Both the position numbers and the translations under genes were made by a program. A stretch of DNA of 10,581 bases. Source: Hoskinsella mucinilytica (GTDB lineage: Bacteria > Bacillota_I > Bacilli_A > Erysipelotrichales > Erysipelotrichaceae). Below the pieces are notes generated by a model. It did no database searches. It was given only the letters and a program-made list of their open reading frames with translations, and was not told the DNA's origin. Shown one piece after another: positions 1-6,525 of this stretch (positions within the stretch are counted from its first letter, which is position 1; each line of letters opens with the position of its first letter). The DNA is taken from the NCBI RefSeq assembly GCF_045223415.1, contig NZ_JBEQZJ010000071.1, positions 1 to 10,581 on the forward strand, read 5' to 3'.

Positions 1-9
1 ATTTCTTAT

Positions 10-40
10 AAGTAGGATACTTTTCTTCCTACTTTTATAA
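10..40 (+). terminator. Possible terminator of a gene left of the window
   Basis: A perfect 8-bp inverted repeat, AAGTAGGA at 10-17 and TCCTACTT at 27-34, has a 9-nt loop and is followed by TTTTATAA. This fits a weak rho-independent terminator for rightward transcription entering the window. The stem is not very GC-rich. It lies just before the 75-residue gene, so it could also be part of that gene's upstream region; a TATAAT at 36-41 overlaps its 3' end. Confidence 0.4.
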
Positions 41-53
41 TACGAAAGAGACC

Positions 54-281
54 ATGCAGAAATATCAAATTACATTTTCTTATGATCTCATTGGTAAACT
101 TGATTATTATTTCAGAACACAACAACTTTCCATCTTAGATAAGATATATGATGAAATGGTAACTTATACCTTTTTGAGTAAAACTGATCTTCGTGAAGAT
201 TTCAGTGAGTTAAGCAATGGTGCTTATCTTCCTGAGTATTTAGAAACCATCATCATAGATGTAGATCAAACGATCATTTAA
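54..281 (+). CDS. Small hypothetical protein, 75 aa
   Basis: I do not recognise this protein. It begins with ATG after GAAAGAG (44-50), a modest ribosome binding site, and encodes an acidic soluble protein with no signal peptide or membrane segment. The N-terminal half is rich in Tyr and Phe. The C-terminal end (about residues 60-75) is a hydrophobic, strand-like stretch with two Asp residues. It overlaps the convergent Nudix gene by only four bases, so it is not a shadow of that gene. The two stops are the two strands of one TTAA at 278-281, which leaves no room for a separate terminator. A hairpin directly upstream may end the preceding transcript. The coding call rests on ORF length, composition and the neat fit to the neighbouring gene end. 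Confidence 0.6.
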   Translation: MQKYQITFSYDLIGKLDYYFRTQQLSILDKIYDEMVTYTFLSKTDLREDFSELSNGAYLPEYLETIIIDVDQTII

Positions 282-796
282 CGAAATCCTTGTTCCTGTT
301 GGATCATATCCCAATTATCAAAAAAAGAAGATAAAAAACGTTGTGCCAAAGAACAAGGTTTTACTTCTATTTTAGCCTGTTCAAAGCGATACCAAGCAGC
401 ATGATCTACTTCCCAATCACTTACAAGATCCAAACATTCTCGATCCGCTACAACGATAAAATTACAAACAACGGTATTGGTTTTTTCAAAATATTCACTT
501 TTATTATATCGTAACGCATGTACATTTAAACCGATTTCCTCTTTTAGCTCTCGTCTAAGTGCCTCTTCTAAGGCTTCTCCTTTATTGACATAACCAGCAA
601 CCAAAATATTATGATCTCTTCCATATTGCTTGATCAATAAAATCTTATCTTTTTGCGGATTCAATACCACCATAGAAACCGCTGTATTAAAAATCGGAAA
701 CCGATATTCTTTACAATGCTCACAAAAGGGAATCATTCCTTCATGTTCTAATTCTTTTACTATCAAAGGATGTCCACAGGTACTACAATATTTCAT
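278..796 (-). CDS. Zinc-ribbon Nudix hydrolase, 172 aa
   Basis: Nudix enzymes cleave nucleoside diphosphates linked to another group, using Mg2+ held by the Nudix box. The protein starts with a zinc ribbon made of Cys4-x2-Cys7 and Cys25-x2-Cys28. The Nudix domain follows from about residue 36. Its box at residues 68-90 matches GX5EX7REUXEEXGU exactly, with Gly68, Glu74, Arg82, Glu83, Glu86, Glu87 and Gly89. The ribbon plus Nudix layout recalls NADH/NAD-cap pyrophosphatases (NudC), but the protein is shorter and the SQPWPFPxS motif that defines NudC is not visible, so the substrate is open. The start is firm: GGAGGTGG lies four to six bases before the ATG. It is a single-gene unit, divergent from the flippase-like gene and convergent with the 75-residue gene. 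Its expected location is the cytoplasm. Confidence 0.92.
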   Translation of the reverse strand: MKYCSTCGHPLIVKELEHEGMIPFCEHCKEYRFPIFNTAVSMVVLNPQKDKILLIKQYGRDHNILVAGYVNKGEALEEALRRELKEEIGLNVHALRYNKSEYFEKTNTVVCNFIVVADRECLDLVSDWEVDHAAWYRFEQAKIEVKPCSLAQRFLSSFFDNWDMIQQEQGFR

Positions 797-816
797 AATC
801 CACCTCCAATGCCTAT

Positions 817-846
817 AGTATACGCCAATTGTTTTTCATTACGCAA
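817..846 (-). promoter_or_regulatory. Candidate promoter of the Nudix gene
   Basis: Read leftward, TTGCGT (841-846) and TATACT (817-822) are separated by 18 bp and lie just upstream of the strong GGAGGTGG ribosome binding site. The -10 matches the consensus at five of six positions. The -35 matches at only three of six. A sigma-A-type promoter is likely here. Confidence 0.5.
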
Positions 847-879
847 GGTATTTGGACACAGTTCCTTTTTAACAATTCC

Positions 880-910
880 TTAACATATTTTTTTTGAAAT
901 GTGCTATACT
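880..910 (+). promoter_or_regulatory. Candidate extended -10 promoter of the flippase-like gene
   Basis: TATACT at 905-910 is preceded by TGC (902-904), giving an extended -10 element. TTAACA at 880-885 is a plausible -35 but sits 19 bp away, which is long; the TG extension can offset a poor -35. The predicted transcript starts about 35 bases before the ATG at 952. Confidence 0.5.
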
Positions 911-951
911 TGAATACCTAGCATACAATGGTTATATTGAGGAGGATGTCT

Positions 952-1971
952 ATGGGAAACAGCTGGAAAAAAACACTTGCTCAAGCCGCTCTTTTATTGT
1001 CCTTGATTGCATTTGCTTTCTGGTTTGCTTTAAAAGATGATTATGAACAAGTATTATATCATCTTACTAGTGTTTCTATTCCTTGGCTGTTATGGATCAT
1101 GTTCTGTGGCATTCTTTATTATATACTACAGGGTTATATGTTATATACCATTACCAAGCCATATAAAAAAGATATCACCTTTAAGGATGGTTGCTATAAT
1201 GCTTACATTGCGGCGTTTTTTAATGGAGTTACACCTCTTGGTGGTGGACAGGTATCTCAAACTTATGCATTTCGTAAATTAGCTATTTCCTATCAAGATA
1301 TCGCAAGTATTTTATGGAAAGAATTCTTTCTTTATCAAAGTGTTGTAGTTGGGTTTGCTTGTTTACTTATTTTCACCCACTTCACCTATGCCATTGATAC
1401 CTTTTCCGGATATTTTTTACTCATCATTGCCGGTCTTTTGATCAATGCTTCCGTAATTTTGATATTATGGACAATGTCTCATTTCCCAAAGCTTTACACA
1501 AAGCTAAGCTCTATGATCGTTTCTTTGGCATATAAGCTTCATATCATTAAGAAGAAAGAAGAAACCTTAGAAAAATGGAACGTACAAGTCCATTATTTTT
1601 CAGAGGAAATTAAAAAGTTGAAACAAGATAAGCTGTTAATTAAAAAAGGAGTATTCATTAATCTATTACGTCAAATTATTTACTATAGCATTCCCTATTT
1701 CGTTGGAATCGGTCTAGGACTTCCTTTGACCCTTTCAGATATCATCACAGTACAATTATTATCTTGTTTCATTCACATGTTAAATGCATTAACTCCACTG
1801 CCTGGTGACAGCGGTTGGACCGAAAGCGCCTTTATCCTGATCTTTGGTGTATTGTTTGGGAAAATCTATGCAAGTAGTATCATGATCCTTTGGCGTACCG
1901 CAACCTATTATCTTAATATCGTCATCGGTGGGATCCTATTTTTAATATTTAAATCAAAAGAGCATGTTTAA
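952..1971 (+). CDS. Flippase-like membrane protein (MprF transmembrane domain family), 339 aa
   Basis: This is an integral membrane protein of the lysylphosphatidylglycerol synthase transmembrane family (UPF0104/YbhN-like). Members are flippases or flippase-like proteins for lipids or lipid-linked precursors; the cargo here cannot be told. Hydrophobic segments lie at about residues 10-27, 43-66, 120-145, 152-174, 233-256, 262-282, 292-304 and 308-333, with a charged loop at about 197-232. Two family signatures are visible: TPLGGGQ at 94-100 and TPLPGDSGWTE at 281-291. The soluble aminoacyl-transfer domain of full MprF is absent, so this is a stand-alone membrane domain. An ATG at 928 is in frame, but GAGGAGGA (939-946) sits between it and the ATG at 952 at ideal spacing, so 952 was chosen. 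A strong hairpin overlaps the stop. Expression appears monocistronic. Confidence 0.88.
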   Translation: MGNSWKKTLAQAALLLSLIAFAFWFALKDDYEQVLYHLTSVSIPWLLWIMFCGILYYILQGYMLYTITKPYKKDITFKDGCYNAYIAAFFNGVTPLGGGQVSQTYAFRKLAISYQDIASILWKEFFLYQSVVVGFACLLIFTHFTYAIDTFSGYFLLIIAGLLINASVILILWTMSHFPKLYTKLSSMIVSLAYKLHIIKKKEETLEKWNVQVHYFSEEIKKLKQDKLLIKKGVFINLLRQIIYYSIPYFVGIGLGLPLTLSDIITVQLLSCFIHMLNALTPLPGDSGWTESAFILIFGVLFGKIYASSIMILWRTATYYLNIVIGGILFLIFKSKEHV

Positions 1972-1996
1972 AACGACAATTGATCTGTCGTTTTTT
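1970..1996. terminator. Two-way terminator between convergent genes
   Basis: AAAACGACA (1970-1978) and TGTCGTTTT (1986-1994) form a perfect 9-bp stem with a 7-nt loop. Rightward it runs into six T residues (1991-1996). Leftward it ends in TTTT from the other arm. It starts inside the stop codon of the flippase-like gene, and its end overlaps the stop of the leftward lipoprotein gene, so it probably serves both. Confidence 0.85.
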
Positions 1997-2498
1997 ATAT
2001 CCCACAATCATTTTGATCAACATCCACATGTGGAATATCATAAACATCATTCGGTATATAGAATGCTTCTAATGTGAAGCCATCAACATTCGCACAATGA
2101 TAAATGATTTTTATATTTTCACTGACACTTTGAGATTCAAAGGTGACATCGTATATTTGATTACATACATTTTGTGAAAATCCAAACACCACACGACTAT
2201 TGGAACCATATGTAGTCATAAATTTCATATCATCTGTATCTAATACTCTTGCTTGCATAAGCACAAAATAAGGTTGGGCATCCTCTTGTCCCTGAAACAT
2301 CATTGCTTTATATCCACCTTTGGTATGAACGATCACCGCATAAGTTTCAAAATAATTTGTTTGTGCTACAATTTCAGCTTGTTCATCCTCTAACGCATTT
2401 TTTACACAATCTAAAAGAACATCTTTCTTTTTTACGATACATCCGGAAAGAATACATAATAAAATGGAAATAGAAAACACCATCCAATGACGTTTCAT
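1995..2498 (-). CDS. Putative lipoprotein, 167 aa, second of a related pair
   Basis: The function is unknown. Residues 1-19 are a signal peptide and the lipobox LSGC places the lipidated Cys at 20, so the mature protein should sit on the outer face of the membrane. It resembles its upstream neighbour over most of its length: a VHxxGGY-type strand near residue 57, a YGSNSRVVFGF stretch near 96-107, and VDGFTLEAFYIP near 138-149 that matches LDGFDMYFKVLS in the partner. It therefore looks like a diverged tandem duplicate. The ATG overlaps the upstream stop as ATGA, and the ribosome binding site (tandem GGAGGAGGAG) lies inside the last codons of the upstream gene, which predicts translational coupling. 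It contains four Cys residues after the signal peptide (31, 111, 134 and 165), while the partner has one. Confidence 0.8.
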   Translation of the reverse strand: MKRHWMVFSISILLCILSGCIVKKKDVLLDCVKNALEDEQAEIVAQTNYFETYAVIVHTKGGYKAMMFQGQEDAQPYFVLMQARVLDTDDMKFMTTYGSNSRVVFGFSQNVCNQIYDVTFESQSVSENIKIIYHCANVDGFTLEAFYIPNDVYDIPHVDVDQNDCGI

Positions 2499-3058
2499 CT
2501 TAACTCCTCCTCCTCATATATTAGATCTTGACTGAGCTCTTTCATTGGCATGGAAATCCATTCATTTTGTTCATTCAATACTTCGAATCCCCCTATCATA
2601 AAATCAGGATAAGTTGACAGCACTTTAAAATACATATCAAATCCATCCAAATCACCTTCGATCAACATAGAACCATAACTGTCTCCATGTTTTTCAATAA
2701 TCATTTGATATTGTTTCATGGTTTTATCCTCATTATCACCAAACACAATTAGGATTCCTTCGTTAAGATCATAGATCGTCTGATATGATAATGTATTCTT
2801 TTCCATCTTATTTAAAGAAATCAAATGTGCGCCATTCTGCATTTTTTGAAATATGATAATATAATCCCCATCATTTTGATGAACCCATTGAATACAGTAA
2901 TCATTTATGGTTTCTTCTTTTATCAAACTATAGGATCCTTGTTTCAGATACATCTTTATTTGCTGATCCATATCCTCATGAATCGATTTTTCCATACAAG
3001 AGGAGAATAGAAACAGACAAGTGATCGATGCCATGAATTGCTTCCACGTTTTTTTCAT
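2495..3058 (-). CDS. Putative lipoprotein, 187 aa, first of a related pair
   Basis: The function is unknown. The N-terminus is a typical signal peptide (MKKTWK followed by a hydrophobic stretch), and FSSC with Cys21 is a slightly unusual lipobox because Phe occupies the -3 position. The mature part is acidic and looks built of beta strands, with a DGDYIIIFQ strand near residue 65, a GILIVFGDNED stretch near 100-110 and LDGFDMYFKVLS near 137-148. These can be lined up in order with the next gene, so the two probably arose by duplication. It is the promoter-proximal gene of a two-gene unit and ends in a Glu-rich tail whose codons double as the ribosome binding site of the second gene. GAGGGA lies five bases before its ATG. 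Surface or envelope location is inferred from the lipobox. Confidence 0.8.
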   Translation of the reverse strand: MKKTWKQFMASITCLFLFSSCMEKSIHEDMDQQIKMYLKQGSYSLIKEETINDYCIQWVHQNDGDYIIIFQKMQNGAHLISLNKMEKNTLSYQTIYDLNEGILIVFGDNEDKTMKQYQMIIEKHGDSYGSMLIEGDLDGFDMYFKVLSTYPDFMIGGFEVLNEQNEWISMPMKELSQDLIYEEEELR

Positions 3059-3082
3059 ATCGTTCCCTCATTCATTAACTAT

Positions 3083-3111
3083 ATTATAGAACATCTTTTC
3101 CTATTTGTCAT
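3083..3111 (-). promoter_or_regulatory. Sigma-A-type promoter of the lipoprotein pair
   Basis: Leftward, ATGACA (3106-3111) and TATAAT (3083-3088) are exactly 17 bp apart, five and six matches of six to the consensus. The start of the first lipoprotein gene is 25 bases further on. This is the best promoter match in the window. Confidence 0.8.
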
Positions 3112-3126
3112 TACAGCATTTGATTC

Positions 3127-3151
3127 AAAAAAAGGAACATTTCTGTTCCTT
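3127..3151 (-). terminator. Rho-independent terminator of the 278-aa unknown gene
   Basis: Leftward, AAGGAACA and TGTTCCTT form an 8-bp stem (3132-3139 with 3144-3151) closed by a GAAA tetraloop and followed by a run of seven T residues (3127-3133 on the other strand). It overlaps the stop codon of the gene it ends. It lies just upstream of the promoter of the lipoprotein pair and so insulates the two units. Confidence 0.9.
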
Positions 3152-3986
3152 AGCTTAATTCTTTCGCAAGTTTCCAAAGCTCACTATAAGATACAAATCC
3201 TATCGCATCGCTCTTTTCTTTTGCTACCTGTCTTTGACGCTTCACATTTCCTTCATGTACTTTATTCAGATTGTTTTTATCCATCATATATTGTACATAA
3301 GAGAACTTCTTTAACAGGAACCAATTTGCAATGATTTGATTGATACAAGCTTCTTTATCATCACTTTCCTTAAGCAAATCCCTTAATTCTGCTTCCTGTT
3401 TCTTGCCCATTTCATTTGCCAGCTCATACATCTGCGTATAGCTATCGAACATTTTCGCATCTAACTCACGTTGCACGATACCGGCTTTACTGTTTTGAAA
3501 GAAAAATTTATCAACTGCGCCCAACATCAGATCCAAATGTTCCTCATTTAAACAGTCCGCAATGATTTCATTACGAGTTCCCTCATATTCATTTTCCGGT
3601 TCACTCATAACATAATACAATGCTTTTGCTTTTACATATTCTTCCTTATCTCCTAATGTCAATATGATTGCTTTCTGAACATCATCGAATTTTCCATATA
3701 CAATATATGGACAAACGATCGTGCCCTTCGGCAATTTAAACGCATCCTTATAACGGATGATTTGATTTGCAATTGCATCCTTATTGATATTCAACCTCAG
3801 ACGAACGCAAATTCTTAGATTACTATCCTTTTCGAACAGTTTTGTCAGTAAAGCATGTGTTTCCTCTTTTCCCTCAACTGCTTCAATCGTGGAAAGATAA
3901 TCTTCTAAAAAACCATTAAACTCACAAATTCCAGCATTCCCTTCTCTAGCATCCTGAACCTGATTCAGGATATCATAAATTGCCAT
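3150..3986 (-). CDS. Cytosolic protein of unknown function, 278 aa
   Basis: I do not recognise a family. The protein has no signal peptide or membrane segment, is highly charged, and is mostly helix-like from about residue 100 to the end. A strand-like part with basic residues (RICVRLRLNI) lies at 58-67, a hydrophobic KGTIVCPYIVYG at 87-98, and a Lys/Arg-rich stretch, including VKRQRQVAKEK, at 248-258. The basic tail could bind nucleic acid, but that is only a guess. The reading frame stays open 28 codons further upstream to 4070. I chose the ATG at 3984-3986 because AAAGGAGGAAC lies at proper spacing and the extension has no such site. The gene has its own terminator and a 200-bp upstream gap with possible control elements. 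It sits downstream of the Ig-domain serine hydrolase gene with no clear terminator between them. Confidence 0.75.
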   Translation of the reverse strand: MAIYDILNQVQDAREGNAGICEFNGFLEDYLSTIEAVEGKEETHALLTKLFEKDSNLRICVRLRLNINKDAIANQIIRYKDAFKLPKGTIVCPYIVYGKFDDVQKAIILTLGDKEEYVKAKALYYVMSEPENEYEGTRNEIIADCLNEEHLDLMLGAVDKFFFQNSKAGIVQRELDAKMFDSYTQMYELANEMGKKQEAELRDLLKESDDKEACINQIIANWFLLKKFSYVQYMMDKNNLNKVHEGNVKRQRQVAKEKSDAIGFVSYSELWKLAKELS

Positions 3987-4002
3987 AGTGTTCCTCCTTT
4001 CC

Positions 4003-4145
4003 TTGACGTATATTTGACATTTGAAGATAAATGGAACATGTCTTGCTATATAGGTTGAACTCTGAAGCACATTATATACAGAGTTCCGGTTGTTTGTTTA
4101 TGTAAGTACCTAATTTTATTGTACAACCTTTTTGAAATAATTCAA
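4003..4145 (-). promoter_or_regulatory. Upstream control region of the 278-aa unknown gene
   Basis: This covers most of the 200-bp gap. Leftward, TTGAAT (4140-4145) and TACAAT (4118-4123) are 16 bp apart, a fair sigma-A-type promoter that would give a leader of about 125 nt. Within that leader lies an 8-bp inverted repeat, GAACTCTG (4057-4064) and CAGAGTTC (4079-4086), whose 14-nt loop holds a TATAAT (4071-4076, leftward) with no good -35. Nearer the gene, TTGACG (4003-4008) and TTGACA (4014-4019) form an 11-bp-period direct repeat, a spacing often seen in operators. Which element is used cannot be told from sequence. Confidence 0.4.
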
Positions 4146-4186
4146 TGTTATTTTACGAATTTCAGATATTTAGCTATTCATGCCCA

Positions 4187-5497
4187 TCAATGTGCCATTG
4201 CATATTGATACAGAATCAGATTAACTTCTCCGATTACATTTCTTCCGGCATCTCCTAAGGAAGTATAAACAGCTGCAGCATATGGTTTTTCAGCCATCAC
4301 AAGACCTGCCGCATTATAAGCCGCTTGATAAAAGCCATCCTTTTGCATGATCGGAACATATACATATTTCTTTAAGCAATCACCTGGAGATACTCCATAC
4401 AAACGTTGTGATAGTTCCGGAAAACTATTTAAATGTTGATATAGATACACCAATAAATCATTCATATAATGCACCGTGATATTGTTATCATAATATGGTG
4501 ATTCATAGGAAATAGCACTATATTTCTTAATCGCTTCACGATAGGCACCCCATCCGCCAAGTCCATCATATAGAATACGAGAAGCTGTATTATCAGAATA
4601 GACAATGCTATAGTATTGAAGCTCTCCTACGGAAATTTTATCACCCGGCTTTTTTTCATCACCAATCGGTCCACCTGCTTCAAAGCTTTCTTTTCGATAT
4701 TCTAACATGTCACTTTGTGAGATTGCTCCTGCATTTTCTTGTTCATAATAATACATATTCAAAGGAAGCTTATACGTACTACCTGCAGTCATCCATTGAT
4801 CTCCATTTATCATTGTCGTTTCTCCTGTAGAAAAATTATGATAGCTGACTGCAATTTGACTGGTTAGTCCTCTTTTTTTCATATAATCTTTTAAAATAGA
4901 TTCCAAGCTCATAGAGCCATAATCATAATCAAAGCTTAAAGCAGAGGTAAGATCAACCTTTGGTGTTGTATCCACAACCTGTATGATTTGACATTTCTTT
5001 TCCTCATTTCCGCTTTCATCTTTTGCATTAACACAAAATTCATGCTCACCTATCGTAAAGTCTTCCTCATCCATATTCAAAGATACTTTTACCTTGGATT
5101 TTTCATCACTAGCCTCATAGATATCCTCAAGCTCAAAACCCTGATATAAATCTATCTTATCTTTTTTAAATTTGATGGTTGGCTTCACATTATCTATGAT
5201 ATGGAAGATAACATGATAAGTCTGATCACGAAATGGTAAAACCACATCATAATCCTGAATCTTATCAAATTGAAACAAGGCTTCGTCAAAATCTACATCA
5301 CTTCTTTGTCCTTTGAAATAATACGCACTGTTTGTTTCTGCTTTCTCTGTATAATTTAAAGTTACCTCCTTTACGACCTGTTCGATATCCTCATAAAACT
5401 GAGTCATATAGATAGCAACTCCAACACATCCCGTAAGTAGGAGCGTTACACTTAACATTATGATTATTTTTACCTTTTTCTGCACTTTTCTTATCAT
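4187..5497 (-). CDS. Class A beta-lactamase-fold serine hydrolase with Ig-like domain, 436 aa
   Basis: This is an envelope protein with three parts. Residues 1-30 hold a basic start and a hydrophobic stretch with a lipobox-like LTGC (Cys24), so it is a lipoprotein or signal-anchored protein. An Ig-like domain spans about residues 100-180 (DNVKPTIKF, ending in AKDESGN and DTTPKVDL). A beta-lactamase-like catalytic domain follows from about 195. Catalytic motifs are Ser240-x-x-Lys243 and SDN at 301-303; the place of KTG is taken by KDG at 386-388. The class A Glu166/Asn170 pair is not clearly kept, although Glu332 may lie in the omega loop. The protein may act on peptidoglycan or a beta-lactam-like ligand, but activity is unproven. 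An in-frame TTG at 5506 directly abuts AAGGGG, so the ATG at 5497, nine bases after it, was chosen. It is a paralogue of the next gene upstream. Confidence 0.82.
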   Translation of the reverse strand: MIRKVQKKVKIIIMLSVTLLLTGCVGVAIYMTQFYEDIEQVVKEVTLNYTEKAETNSAYYFKGQRSDVDFDEALFQFDKIQDYDVVLPFRDQTYHVIFHIIDNVKPTIKFKKDKIDLYQGFELEDIYEASDEKSKVKVSLNMDEEDFTIGEHEFCVNAKDESGNEEKKCQIIQVVDTTPKVDLTSALSFDYDYGSMSLESILKDYMKKRGLTSQIAVSYHNFSTGETTMINGDQWMTAGSTYKLPLNMYYYEQENAGAISQSDMLEYRKESFEAGGPIGDEKKPGDKISVGELQYYSIVYSDNTASRILYDGLGGWGAYREAIKKYSAISYESPYYDNNITVHYMNDLLVYLYQHLNSFPELSQRLYGVSPGDCLKKYVYVPIMQKDGFYQAAYNAAGLVMAEKPYAAAVYTSLGDAGRNVIGEVNLILYQYAMAH

Positions 5498-5563
5498 ACA
5501 ATACAACCCCTTATCTAGTAATATTTTATCATGTTATGAAGAAAGATGATAATTTTTTACATT

Positions 5564-5593
5564 TTTATAAAAACAACTGCCTATGAAGCAGTT
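5564..5593 (-). terminator. Terminator of the sigma/anti-sigma/hydrolase operon
   Basis: Leftward, AACTGC and GCAGTT (5588-5593 with 5575-5580) form a 6-bp stem with a 7-nt loop, followed by GTTTTTATAAAAAT. The hairpin overlaps the last codons and stop of the shorter serine hydrolase. The stem is short, so termination may be partial, and the downstream Ig-domain hydrolase, which lacks a clear promoter of its own, might receive read-through. Confidence 0.65.
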
Positions 5594-6468
5594 ATTGTAG
5601 TCTTTTGAAAATAGTCATAACAGATTTTATTAAGATCACCAAGATAAGCTCTTGCGTCAAGTCCAAGTTGCGTAAAAATGACAATGGCATAAGGATGAGG
5701 AGCTTCTACGATTCCAGCAGAATGTAGTGCATTTTCATAATACCCATATTTTTGTGCTGTCTTAGATGGTAGATTTCGATTCAAATAATCATTAGGTAAT
5801 GCTTGTTTCATATCAGTTAATAACATCTCATAGCGATCTCTATGTTCATATAAATAACATAAAGTATCCATGACATATTGTGTATTCAATACATTATCTC
5901 CTGAAAAAAACACATCCTCATATTCCATGTTACTATACTTCACACAAGCTTGTTTGAATGCAATCCACCCTCCCATATGTTCAAATAAAATATGCCCTGC
6001 TGTATTATCAGAATACAGAATCATATCATGTAATAGCGTTTCTATCGTTAATAAACTTCCGGGTTCTATTTGATCTGCGATTGGTCCTCCTGCCTCGTAA
6101 CAATATGCTTCATATGATATTGTATCATTGATTTGAAACGTTCCTTTTGCTAATTCATCGTAATACAACATTGCCAAAGGTAGTTTATAAATACTAGCCG
6201 CTATCATATATGTTTGTGTTCTCCATTGCACTTCCTCTTCACCGCATAAGTCTTTTACATATATACTGATTTGATCAAGGGGAATGTTTTGTTGTGTCAA
6301 ATAGTCATTTATCTGTTTTGTCAAAGATCGTTCTTCTTGTATAGGCAACATGATTTCTTCCTCCTTTCCTTGAATTACTTTTTGATGTTCTTTCCATAAA
6401 TCATAATAACCATACATTAACAAAACTCCTATGATCCATATGATCATGATCCATCTTATTTTTTTCAT
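5581..6468 (-). CDS. Membrane-anchored class A beta-lactamase-fold serine hydrolase, 295 aa
   Basis: The protein has an uncleaved-looking transmembrane anchor at about residues 4-22 and a linker to about 45, then an extracytoplasmic beta-lactamase-like domain. Ser92-x-x-Lys95 (SIYK) is the nucleophile motif, SDN is at 153-155, and KYG at 240-242 stands where KTG is usual. Shared blocks with the downstream paralogue include YKLPL, EAGGPI, YSDNTA, GGW and AGIV/AGLV followed by PYA, so one arose from the other or from a common parent. It lacks the Ig-like domain and is close to a bare catalytic domain in size. It is the third gene of an apparent operon with an ECF sigma factor and a membrane protein, 57 bp behind the latter. 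AAGGAG is 11 bases from the ATG, rather far, and is partly buried in a hairpin, which suggests controlled or weak translation. Confidence 0.85.
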   Translation of the reverse strand: MKKIRWIMIIWIIGVLLMYGYYDLWKEHQKVIQGKEEEIMLPIQEERSLTKQINDYLTQQNIPLDQISIYVKDLCGEEEVQWRTQTYMIAASIYKLPLAMLYYDELAKGTFQINDTISYEAYCYEAGGPIADQIEPGSLLTIETLLHDMILYSDNTAGHILFEHMGGWIAFKQACVKYSNMEYEDVFFSGDNVLNTQYVMDTLCYLYEHRDRYEMLLTDMKQALPNDYLNRNLPSKTAQKYGYYENALHSAGIVEAPHPYAIVIFTQLGLDARAYLGDLNKICYDYFQKTTITAS

Positions 6469-6479
6469 TCAAACCACTT

Positions 6480-6508
6480 CTCCTTCATCTATTCAACGAA
6501 GATGAAGG
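6480..6508 (-). promoter_or_regulatory. Intergenic hairpin covering the ribosome binding site of the serine hydrolase
   Basis: CCTTCATCT (6482-6490) and AGATGAAGG (6500-6508) form a perfect 9-bp stem with a 9-nt loop between the membrane protein and hydrolase genes. In the leftward mRNA the 3' arm includes most of the AAGGAG (6480-6485) that precedes the hydrolase start. No U-tract follows in the mRNA direction, so it is not a normal terminator for this operon; on the opposite strand it is followed by CGTTTTT and could stop antisense transcription. Confidence 0.55.
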
Positions 6509-6525
6509 CGTTTTTATTTCATTAT

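Noticed and set aside
278..796. Naming the Nudix gene nudC (NADH or NAD-cap pyrophosphatase)
   Set aside because: The zinc ribbon and Nudix box fit, but the protein is short and the SQPWPFPxS motif is not visible.
928..951. Longer start for the flippase-like gene at the ATG at 928
   Set aside because: The extension runs through the GAGGAGGA ribosome binding site that serves the ATG at 952, and has no such site of its own.
952..1971. Full MprF lysylphosphatidylglycerol synthase
   Set aside because: Only the transmembrane domain is present; the soluble aminoacyl-transfer domain is missing.
3987..4070. 28-codon N-terminal extension of the 278-residue unknown protein
   Set aside because: AAAGGAGGAAC directly precedes the inner ATG at 3986, and the extension would translate across that site and the direct repeat.
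5498..5506. TTG start three codons upstream for the Ig-domain serine hydrolase
   Set aside because: The AAGGGG ends right at this TTG, leaving no spacing, whereas the ATG at 5497 is nine bases away.
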